Assembly: GCA_938084085.1 (NCBI GenBank)
Contig: CALKDV010000229.1
Coordinates: 1-16,803 of the forward strand
Length of the DNA stretch: 16,803 bases
Direction: 5' to 3'
DNA from: an uncultured Nannocystaceae bacterium
Lineage (GTDB): Bacteria > Myxococcota_A > Polyangia > Nannocystales > Nannocystaceae
Of the stretch, positions 6,857 through 13,421 are shown piece by piece. The position numbers were made by a program, and so were the translations under genes. Below the pieces are notes generated by a model. The model did no database searches, had not been told where the DNA came from, and saw nothing but the letters and a program-made list of their open reading frames with translations. Positions within the stretch are counted from its first letter, which is position 1; each line of letters opens with the position of its first letter.

Positions 6857-8382
6857 GGGGCTCGACCCAGACGCCGCTCACGGAGGTCCAAAGGGGTGTG
6901 CAGCACCCGCCCCTCGAGCGACGTGGCGAGCGCGGCGTCGGGGGCCGCGTCGTCCGCGTGCAGCGTGATGGTGCGGGGCACCGTGCCCAGGTCGTCGAGG
7001 GCGACCTCAAGGTGGGTCGTCTCCCCCGTGCTGTGGTGGACTGCGACGGGGCGCGCGACCAGGTCACCGCTGTCGTCGTACCAGGTGGCTCGCATGGAGG
7101 CGCTCGCGGAGGCGCTCCCGCCACGAATCCACCACTTCGACGCGCCGTCGGCGTAGAGCGAGATCATCAACGTCACCCGGTCAGGTGTCGCACGCGAGGG
7201 TTCGTCCCGGTCCTTCCACGACGTGAGTCGTTGGATGACCGGGCGGACTTGATTCCAACCGTAGGCGCCCACCCACGTGGGATCGCAGTAGCTCATATAG
7301 TCCGCGTGGGTCGGGGGCTGAATGGCCCAGCGGAGGTGATCGAAGCCGAAGGATCCTGTCTTTCCCAGTTCCACGGGGTAGTCACTCACGGGGTTCCCCT
7401 CGGTCCCTTTGCAGGAGACGTGCCTTCGTCCTTGGGTGTGTCCGATCTCGTGTACGAAGGTCTCGTTGCTAGGATGTCCCGGTCGGCGCATGTCTCCGAC
7501 CGCGACCCGCTTCCATGCGTACTCGCGGGTGGGGGCGTCGGGGACGCGCGCGAGCCCGGCGAAGCCAGCGGTGGAGCCCCAGTCGCACGGGTCGATAGCG
7601 CCGAAGTAGTAGACGTAGGGAGGCGCGTTGTCGAGCTCGCGTAGCTCGCTGAGCGCGTCCAGGATCTTGGTGAGGTTGGCGGCGGACTCTGTCCACACGA
7701 GCGGCTCTTCACGGATCGTGATCACCACATCCTCCACCGGGTTGATTCGCGCGAGGTAGTCGTAGAGTTCTTGCACGCGCGCCTCGCCAAACTCCGGAGG
7801 TCCCTCGCATTCCATGGGCCCCGAGAACTGATGATCGATGGGGACCACCACCAACTCTATCTCGTGACGTCCGGGGAGGACGCCCAAGGGACCCCCTCCG
7901 CGGGGCAGGACATGAGCCGGAGGTGGGAGCAAATCGATTCGGGCGCCCTCGGTCTCGTACAAGGCGACCCGCCACGAGCTCGCGGGGCTCATCATCTCTT
8001 CGGGGACGAACCAGTCGAAGGCGCCGTCGGGATAGCGGAGGTCTCCGGGTCCGTCGATCCATCTTCGACGTACCTCCGAAGAGGTCGTCCCGTCCACTTG
8101 AGTCAGCTCGAGCGCGGCCGCGATCTCCCTCGGCTCCCATTCGTCGGGGATGGACCAGGTCGCCCGCACATAGGCGCCGCGGTTTTGGATGAGGGTCGTG
8201 GGGCGGCTCGACGGGCCTACGAATTGTCCATTCGCGAAGACGTCCACCGCGACACCTTGATCGAAGGAGACGCTGTCGAGCGCCATACCTCCGCGGGCGT
8301 ACACGCCGATCTCATCACCGGGGTAGCGCTCGACGGTGCACGCCGGGAGCGTCGCACACAGAGCGAGCAAACACCGTCGCAT
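6853..8382 (-). CDS. Lipoprotein zinc metalloprotease (M66/metzincin-like)
   Basis: A short lipoprotein signal, MRRCLLALCATLPAC, puts the modified Cys at residue 15. The catalytic motif HEIGHTQGRRH (about 311-321) is the metzincin HExxHxxGxxH with three zinc-binding His and the general-base Glu. About 40 residues on, DYMSYCDPTWVGAYGW (about 361-376) supplies the Met-turn and resembles the 'DfMSYC.p.WisdY' block of M66/StcE-like secreted metalloproteases. About 170 N-terminal and 120 C-terminal residues are beta-rich and probably form flanking domains. I chose ATG 8382 because TGGAG lies six bases upstream; ATG 8397 would add MVETW. It should be an envelope-anchored protease; the substrate is unknown. 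The gene starts 25 bp after the membrane-protein gene on the same strand, so the two are probably co-transcribed. Its stop codon overlaps the convergent thioredoxin gene. Confidence 0.85.
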   Translation of the reverse strand: MRRCLLALCATLPACTVERYPGDEIGVYARGGMALDSVSFDQGVAVDVFANGQFVGPSSRPTTLIQNRGAYVRATWSIPDEWEPREIAAALELTQVDGTTSSEVRRRWIDGPGDLRYPDGAFDWFVPEEMMSPASSWRVALYETEGARIDLLPPPAHVLPRGGGPLGVLPGRHEIELVVVPIDHQFSGPMECEGPPEFGEARVQELYDYLARINPVEDVVITIREEPLVWTESAANLTKILDALSELRELDNAPPYVYYFGAIDPCDWGSTAGFAGLARVPDAPTREYAWKRVAVGDMRRPGHPSNETFVHEIGHTQGRRHVSCKGTEGNPVSDYPVELGKTGSFGFDHLRWAIQPPTHADYMSYCDPTWVGAYGWNQVRPVIQRLTSWKDRDEPSRATPDRVTLMISLYADGASKWWIRGGSASASASMRATWYDDSGDLVARPVAVHHSTGETTHLEVALDDLGTVPRTITLHADDAAPDAALATSLEGRVLHTPLDLRERRLGRAP

Positions 8383-8407
8383 CCAAGTCTCCACCATTCC
8401 TCAGATA

Positions 8408-10765
8408 CTACGCCCCGCGGGGACGACGTGTCATCCCGAGCAGCGCGCAAGCGGCGATCAGCAAAAATCCGGCGAGCGCGACTCCATCGACGAGGCCCCA
8501 CGCCTGCAAAGGGCCCCCGGCGCGCGCGAATCCTAGTGTCCAGCTGATCACGGCGAGTGAGACCACGACGCTTGGATCGGCGAGCGAGGTCGCGGCGCGG
8601 GCTTCGGCGGGCGCGTCGTGGTTCCTCGGGTGGACGGCGGCGAGCGAAACACCCACGGCCAACCCGAGCAAGATCGCGGTGCAGAGGGTGAACAGCCAGG
8701 CGGCAGATTCTCCCAAGCGGGTGCTGACGACGCGGGTGAGCCACCCCGCTCCCTCGTGGATGAGGACCGGGGCGTTAAATCCCGCGACTTGAAGCTCCGC
8801 GGGGTGCGGTTGAAAGGGGCCGGTGCCCACAGGCGAGACGGGCGCGTGGGTCGTGTCGCGAGGGACGAGCGCGTGCCGCGTCGCGAGCGAGGTGGGGAGG
8901 CGCGCGTCGCCGTGAACTTCCACATCGACAGCGAAGGCTGGAACTTCGAGGTAGGGCCCGGAGTATCCCCTCCAGGTTTTCTCCGCGCCAACCTTGATCC
9001 TCGAATCGAGGGAGGTAAAACGGAAGGTCCCGTCCTTGGCAAGGCGTCGCGAGAGGGGGAAGAGGATGTCTTGGCGCGGGTCCTCGTCGTGGCGAAGTCG
9101 CCCGAAGCGGACGGCGGCCAGCGGCTGCCAGCTCGGGGTGGCGAGTTCGCGCATGGATTTTGTTTTGAGCACCTTGCCGATCTTGAGTCCTCGACGAAGG
9201 GGGCGGGTCGTCAGCCGGAGCACCTCGCCGTTCTCGACATGGACACCCTCGGCGCTCACAAAGGAGATGGCGAAGGGGGGCTCGCCCGGCGTGGTATCGA
9301 AGAAGGGACCGCTCAGCCCGAGAGAGATCGCTTCTCGCAAGCTAGGATTCTGCGGGGCGTCCTCGGGGCGCTCCTCGTACATGGCGAGGAAGTCCCCGTA
9401 TCTGGCGTTGGTTGCGCGAGCGGTTGTCGCCACGAGGTGGAGGTCCTTCGTGGGGATGTAGGGGCCGTCCATTTGCGAGGTCAGGATCGCGAGGCTGATC
9501 TCGGGGTCCGCCGGTCGCAGTACGACGGCCTCGACCTCTTCGCCCACCTGCAATGAAGATTTGTTTGGGGTTGAGACCGTGCCCCGCACGATCTCGCGGA
9601 CCACCGGGACCCGGAGATCCCAACTGGGTAGCTGGGCGTGCTCGGGCTCTTTCATACGGAACCACACATGGGTCACGTCGCGGAGGATTTCCCAGTCGGG
9701 AATCCGCACCCACCCTTTGCGACCTTCAAGCCGCCCGATCTTGGCGCCGCGAGGGGGGGCCTGGAATCGCACCGGGTAGCGGCTGTTCTCGACGAGGGGG
9801 GTGTCCTCTGGGAGCACGATGAGTTGTCCGCGCTCCATGTTGGGGAGCAGCCCGCGGGCGTGGACCGGACCGAGGAGGAGCGTGCTGGCCTTTGTCGAGC
9901 TCGCGGGACGATCGGTGATCTCTACAACGGGGCTGACGTCGCCTCCCACCACCGCGACTCCGCCCATGAGGGTGACCGTGATGGAGACCGCGGCCGCGGA
10001 CATCAAGGTGCGGGCCTCCGGACGCGGGGAGTCGGGTCCGGCGAAGGTGTTGAGCCACGGCCAGGCGATGGTGAGGCCGCGCAGCAGCCCGAACGACGCG
10101 GCGACGCCGGCGAGTCCAGCGAGCGGTCCGATCCCATCGATGGTGAGGTCTTGTTCGAGGAGGCCGTGCAGCCGCGACACCCCTCCGTCTGTCGCCAAGA
10201 CGGCGGCGCCGAGTATCGAGACCCAGGCGGCGGTGACCAACCAGACGAGCACTGTCCACGGACGCCGTCGGTCGCCCTGGCGACGCAGATCGAACGCCAC
10301 GAAGGCGGCGAGGCACGTGGCGAGGGCGAACATGGCCCACGTGGTGCCAGCGTGGGAGTTGTCGAGGGCCTCCAGGCTCTGCCGCATGGCGCGACCACCC
10401 ATCCAGATCGCGCACAACAAGATCGCAGCGCTCACGAGACCGCCGAATTGGGCGTGGCCTTCGCGGAGCGCGGTTCGGACGTTGCGCCCCCCCGCGGTAC
10501 CTGGGCTGTGCAGCGGCCGCATCCCCAATACGCCGCCGACGACCCCACCCAGGAGGAGAAAAGACAGAGAGGTGGTCCCGGCGGTCTCGATGAGGGTGGC
10601 GCCACCACCCACACCGAACAAGACCCCCAAAAGAGCCGCGGGCGTCGAGCGCTCGGCGGACTGGGCGCCGGGTGTGCCACGCGATCCGGCCCACGCCTGG
10701 AGCGCAACGCCGCCCACTGCAACGGCCAAGATGATCCAGGCGGCCAGTGAGAGCGGAAAGAGCAT
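8408..10765 (-). CDS. Polytopic membrane protein, possible degenerate AGCS symporter with large insertion
   Basis: The 785-residue protein has hydrophobic segments at about 5-25, 42-60, 65-82, 107-123, 141-159, 170-190, 208-235 and 252-275. A hydrophilic, beta-rich stretch of about 410 residues (278-687) follows, then segments at 688-711, 732-747 and 758-778. By eye the membrane parts follow the alanine/cation symporter (AGCS) order: STPAALLGVLFGVGGG at the place of 'alaatvGtGNiaGva', RAMRQSLEAL at 'NmvQanSva', FGLLRGLT near the 'yGvkRGLfsNEAG' block, and LQAWGLVDGVALAGFLLIAA at the end where AGCS has 'vWnlaDi.NGlmaiPNLiaL'. The substrate- and sodium-binding motifs GTGNIAG and SNEAGMGS are missing, so transport looks doubtful. 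The homology is a hypothesis; a novel membrane protein is the alternative. It is upstream of the metalloprotease gene in the same direction. No ribosome binding site is evident at ATG 10765. Confidence 0.7.
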   Translation of the reverse strand: MLFPLSLAAWIILAVAVGGVALQAWAGSRGTPGAQSAERSTPAALLGVLFGVGGGATLIETAGTTSLSFLLLGGVVGGVLGMRPLHSPGTAGGRNVRTALREGHAQFGGLVSAAILLCAIWMGGRAMRQSLEALDNSHAGTTWAMFALATCLAAFVAFDLRRQGDRRRPWTVLVWLVTAAWVSILGAAVLATDGGVSRLHGLLEQDLTIDGIGPLAGLAGVAASFGLLRGLTIAWPWLNTFAGPDSPRPEARTLMSAAAVSITVTLMGGVAVVGGDVSPVVEITDRPASSTKASTLLLGPVHARGLLPNMERGQLIVLPEDTPLVENSRYPVRFQAPPRGAKIGRLEGRKGWVRIPDWEILRDVTHVWFRMKEPEHAQLPSWDLRVPVVREIVRGTVSTPNKSSLQVGEEVEAVVLRPADPEISLAILTSQMDGPYIPTKDLHLVATTARATNARYGDFLAMYEERPEDAPQNPSLREAISLGLSGPFFDTTPGEPPFAISFVSAEGVHVENGEVLRLTTRPLRRGLKIGKVLKTKSMRELATPSWQPLAAVRFGRLRHDEDPRQDILFPLSRRLAKDGTFRFTSLDSRIKVGAEKTWRGYSGPYLEVPAFAVDVEVHGDARLPTSLATRHALVPRDTTHAPVSPVGTGPFQPHPAELQVAGFNAPVLIHEGAGWLTRVVSTRLGESAAWLFTLCTAILLGLAVGVSLAAVHPRNHDAPAEARAATSLADPSVVVSLAVISWTLGFARAGGPLQAWGLVDGVALAGFLLIAACALLGMTRRPRGA

Positions 10766-10854
10766 GGTGTGTCAGGCGAGCGACGTGGGTGGAGGCGGCG
10801 AGGTGCGTTCACTCATTACGAAGGCGCCGCGCCGCGCATCGGTGTCGAGAATGA

Positions 10855-11430
10855 CTACGCGGGCGGGAGACAGACCGCTTCGCACCCGGTGCTCTCGGCC
10901 ACGGACTCGGCCTTGCGTGCGAACAGGTAGGCCGAGGACTCTCCGTCGCTCGAGAACAGACCCGCGGGGAGAGGGCTGAAGATGTAGCGATCTGAAACCA
11001 CATCATCTTTGGAGAGCTCGATCGTTGTGGCGCCCTGCCCGTCGGGGTCGGCAGGTGGGTCGCCCGCGGCGAATTCGACCCATGTCTGGGTGGATCCGTC
11101 GTAACTGTACGAGAAGCAGCTACAAAACCAATCGGTCTCCGTGGCGAGGCACGCCTCGTCTGCGATGTTCGACAGGGACTTGTTGCGGGCGACGAAGAGA
11201 ACGTCGCTGTCGATGAACTTGAGCACAGCGGCCGTGTTGCAACTTTGCTCCTTGAACGAGAAGGTCCCATCGCCCTCGAGGTCATAGCCGCTCACGACCC
11301 AGGTGCCCGCTTCCACATCCACCAGGCGCTCGTCGTCAGGCCCGCATCCCACGAGGAAGAGCGCACAAAGCGCGGTCATGCCTCCTAGGCGCGAGAGGCT
11401 GCAGCGGGAGCGTTGAGTTCGAGTTGTCAT
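10855..11430 (-). CDS. Hypothetical lipoprotein with cysteine pairs
   Basis: The N-terminus is a lipoprotein signal: an Arg-rich start (MTTRTQRSRCSLSRLGG), the hydrophobic run MTALCALFLVGC and lipobox LVGC with the modified Cys at residue 29. The mature part of about 160 residues is acidic, begins GPDDERLVDVEAGTWVVSGY, and has further cysteines (FCSCFSYSYDG and a closing GCEAVC) that could form disulfides in the envelope. I do not recognise the family; the 'GTWVVSGYDLEGDGTF' part is typical of small beta-rich exported proteins. The start is uncertain: ATG 11430 gives a normal signal peptide, GTG 11448 adds six residues, and ATG 11379 has AGGAGG only one base before it. It lies 89 bp upstream of the large membrane-protein gene in the same direction, so it may be the first gene of a three-gene envelope unit. 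Confidence 0.75.
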   Translation of the reverse strand: MTTRTQRSRCSLSRLGGMTALCALFLVGCGPDDERLVDVEAGTWVVSGYDLEGDGTFSFKEQSCNTAAVLKFIDSDVLFVARNKSLSNIADEACLATETDWFCSCFSYSYDGSTQTWVEFAAGDPPADPDGQGATTIELSKDDVVSDRYIFSPLPAGLFSSDGESSAYLFARKAESVAESTGCEAVCLPPA

Positions 11431-11537
11431 CGGGGGGAACGCTATCACATTCGTCTCAGGGGACAGTGGAAGAAACTGGGCGTGTGGCGGGGTGCTGGGC
11501 GCGAGCGGACGGCGGGGCTGCGTCGCTCGCGCGGTGA

Positions 11538-11566
11538 TTGACAGGGAGCCCGCGGGTGCTTAGGTT
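11538..11566 (+). promoter_or_regulatory. Probable sigma70-type promoter of dnaJ
   Basis: A perfect -35 box TTGACA lies at 11538-11543, then 17 bp, then TAGGTT at 11561-11566 as a moderate -10 (matching T, A and the final T). The expected transcription start is about 11573-11576, which coincides with the GTG start of dnaJ at 11576. No ribosome binding site precedes that GTG. The dnaJ mRNA may therefore be leaderless. No sigma32-type heat-shock promoter or CIRCE repeat was seen in this spacer. Confidence 0.5.
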
Positions 11567-11575
11567 CCGCGCGCA

Positions 11576-12688
11576 GTGGCCGCAAAGCGAGATTATTACG
11601 AGGTCCTCGGCGTATCCAAGGATGCGTCGGCCGCCGAAGTTAAAAAGGCGTACCGCAAGAAGGCGCTGGAGTTTCATCCGGACCGCAATCCAGGTGACCC
11701 GGAGGCGGAGGAGTCGTTCAAGGAGGCTGCGGAGGCCTTCGAGGTCGTCTCGGACGATCAAAAACGTCAACTCTACGATCAGTTTGGACACGACGGACCT
11801 AAGCAGGCGGGCTTTTCGGGGTTTCGGGGATCCGACGAGGTCTTCAGTCACTTCGGCGACTTGTTCGCGGATCTCTTTGGCGGAGGCTTTGGGGGCCGCC
11901 GGGGAGACTCGGGGCGCGGCGCCGACCTGCGCATGCGCTTGGAGATTGCTTTCGCCGACGCCATCAATGGATCTGAGCGTGAGATCACCGTCCCGCGCAA
12001 GCAGGTGTGCGACACGTGCACGGGCACGGGATGCGCCGAAGGCAGCCGGCCCAAGTCCTGCGGTTATTGCCAAGGCCGCGGTCAGGTGGTGCACCGCCAG
12101 GGTTTTTTCACGGTGCAGACCACGTGTCCCAAGTGCCAGGGTGAAGGCCAGACCATCACGGATCCGTGTCGAACCTGCTCGGGGACCGGCGTGCAGCAGG
12201 TGGAATCAGAGCTGACGATCAAGATCCCTGCGGGCGTCGATCATGGGCAGACGTTGCGGGTGCAAGGTGCGGGACAGGGCGGGAAGCGTGGGGCGCCGAG
12301 CGGGAGCCTCTACGTTCAAATACTCGTCGCCGAAGATGAGCGATTCGTCCGCGAGGAGTTCGACGTCCACACACCCGTTGAGATCACGATGCTGCAGGCC
12401 TCGTTGGGGTGCGTGATCGATGTCCCAGATCTGTTTGATGAAGAGATCGAGTATGAGTTCGATCCCGGCACCCAGCCCGGGGAGGTGTTCGTTCGCAAAG
12501 GCAAGGGAATCCCCGTACTCGGTGGACGCGGTCGCGGAGACCAGCACCTTCACATCAAAGTGAAGATCCCGACGGATCTCGACAAGACCGCCATCGAGAG
12601 CCTTCGCGAGCTCGCGGAGGCGCGGGGCGAGCCGGTCGCGGACCCACGAGGCTTCTTCGAAAAAGTGCTCGGTCGCAAGCGCAGCTAG
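11576..12688 (+). CDS. dnaJ: Class I J-domain chaperone DnaJ
   Basis: This Hsp70 co-chaperone delivers unfolded clients to DnaK and stimulates its ATPase, in the cytoplasm. At 370 residues it has normal length and full class I architecture. The J domain (about 6-70) includes YYEVLGVSKDASAAEVKKAY and the HPD tripeptide at 34-36. A Gly/Phe-rich segment follows (about 75-115). The zinc-finger domain has all four CxxCxGxG repeats: CDTCTGTG (145), CGYCQGRG (162), CPKCQGEG (184) and CRTCSGTG (198). The C-terminal substrate-binding domains contain GQTLRVQGAGQGG and GDQHLHIKVKIP. GTG 11576 is the start because MAAKRDYYEVLGV begins directly there and no upstream start fits. No dnaK or grpE is adjacent. 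The gene is divergent from the 10855-11430 lipoprotein and convergent with the 12731-13012 lipoprotein, with a 42-bp gap. Confidence 0.96.
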   Translation: MAAKRDYYEVLGVSKDASAAEVKKAYRKKALEFHPDRNPGDPEAEESFKEAAEAFEVVSDDQKRQLYDQFGHDGPKQAGFSGFRGSDEVFSHFGDLFADLFGGGFGGRRGDSGRGADLRMRLEIAFADAINGSEREITVPRKQVCDTCTGTGCAEGSRPKSCGYCQGRGQVVHRQGFFTVQTTCPKCQGEGQTITDPCRTCSGTGVQQVESELTIKIPAGVDHGQTLRVQGAGQGGKRGAPSGSLYVQILVAEDERFVREEFDVHTPVEITMLQASLGCVIDVPDLFDEEIEYEFDPGTQPGEVFVRKGKGIPVLGGRGRGDQHLHIKVKIPTDLDKTAIESLRELAEARGEPVADPRGFFEKVLGRKRS

Positions 12689-12730
12689 AGGGGGCGCGAC
12701 GCTCCGCTGCGGACGCCGGAGACCACGCCG

Positions 12731-13012
12731 CTAGCTCGAGGTCTCGCAGGTCTCGGTTTCGGCGGCTGTTTTGGCGGCTTGGACGCAGGCGATGACCTTC
12801 GCGTCGAGTTTGCCCGCCTTGCAGTCGGTCTTAAACGCCTCGAGGAGCTCTTGATTCATCATCGCGAGGGCGTCGTCCACCTCGCCCTCGCCGTTGAGGA
12901 GCGCGGCCTTGTGGCTCGCCGCCGCTTCACACGCCTCTGGGGTCACTTTTTGCGGGCAGCCCGCCGCGCAGGTCACGAGCGCCGCGATGGTGAGGAAACG
13001 TCCACGTTGCAT
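12731..13012 (-). CDS. Small four-cysteine lipoprotein, paralogue A
   Basis: The 93-residue protein begins MQRGRFLTIAALVTCAAGC, a lipoprotein signal with lipobox CAAGC and the modified Cys at residue 19. I chose ATG 13012 although the frame runs up to about 13159, because the upstream residues lack any signal and the lipoprotein start is unambiguous here. The mature part is about 75 residues, mostly helical. After the lipid-anchored Cys it has Cys at TPEACEAAASHK, then 35 residues to LLEAFKTDC, 11 to KVIAC and 12 to the Cys before the end. The neighbour at 13086-13382 has nearly the same spacing (37, 10, 12) and the shared words ACEAA and LEAFK, so the two are tandem paralogues. They would lie in the periplasm and are probably disulfide-bonded. 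The function is unknown. Confidence 0.75.
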   Translation of the reverse strand: MQRGRFLTIAALVTCAAGCPQKVTPEACEAAASHKAALLNGEGEVDDALAMMNQELLEAFKTDCKAGKLDAKVIACVQAAKTAAETETCETSS

Positions 13013-13085
13013 GGCGCGAGCATACCCTGGCCCGGCGGACTCGTTCAATGGAGAGGCGAGGGGGCGGCCCTCGACCCAGGCGTCG

Positions 13086-13382
13086 TCACTCAATGCAGCC
13101 TTCGACATCGGGCCACGCTTGTGCGTCGCGGACGCACTGGACCTCTTTGATCGTCGCACGCAGCACGCAGCCCTTTTTGAAGGCCTCGAGATCTTTGTCG
13201 CTCAGCTTGGACGGGCCCGTATCTCCAGTGGATTCCTTGTGGGCTCGGTACAAGGAGATCATGCGCTTGCCCGCGGCCTCACACGCGGTCGCGTCGGGCC
13301 GCTCGACACATCCTTGGGCGCCGAGGCTGGCGGCGAAGGTGAGCGAGACGAGGAGGGGTCGAGCGAGACGGGCCACAGCCAC
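13086..13382 (-). CDS. Small four-cysteine lipoprotein, paralogue B
   Basis: The 98-residue protein has an N-terminal signal, MAVARLARPLLVSLTFAASL, followed by GAQGC with the modified Cys at residue 25. The lipobox AQGC is weaker than usual because -3 is Ala. The start is GTG 13382, with a second GTG at 13376. The mature part contains DATACEAAGKR, a 37-residue helical stretch to DLEAFKKGC, 10 residues to EVQC and 12 to the final Cys in DVEGC. It shares this layout with the 12731-13012 gene, 73 bp downstream in the same direction. The two probably arose by tandem duplication and may be co-transcribed. No enzyme motif is visible. Secreted non-lipidated forms are possible if the lipobox is not used. 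Confidence 0.7.
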   Translation of the reverse strand: MAVARLARPLLVSLTFAASLGAQGCVERPDATACEAAGKRMISLYRAHKESTGDTGPSKLSDKDLEAFKKGCVLRATIKEVQCVRDAQAWPDVEGCIE

Positions 13383-13421
13383 AGAGTAGCGTCAACCCGT
13401 GCCCGACTCAAACCACCGTGC

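Noticed and set aside
9638..10979. Long plus-strand open frames over the membrane-protein gene
   Set aside because: The minus strand gives clear membrane segments; the plus frames are low-complexity shadows of GC-rich codons.
11456..12094. 212-codon minus-strand open frame
   Set aside because: It is antisense to the dnaJ J domain and has no domain of its own.
12689..12730. GC-rich inverted repeat between dnaJ and the small lipoprotein gene, as a terminator
   Set aside because: Only short imperfect arms and no T-run; not enough to call a terminator.
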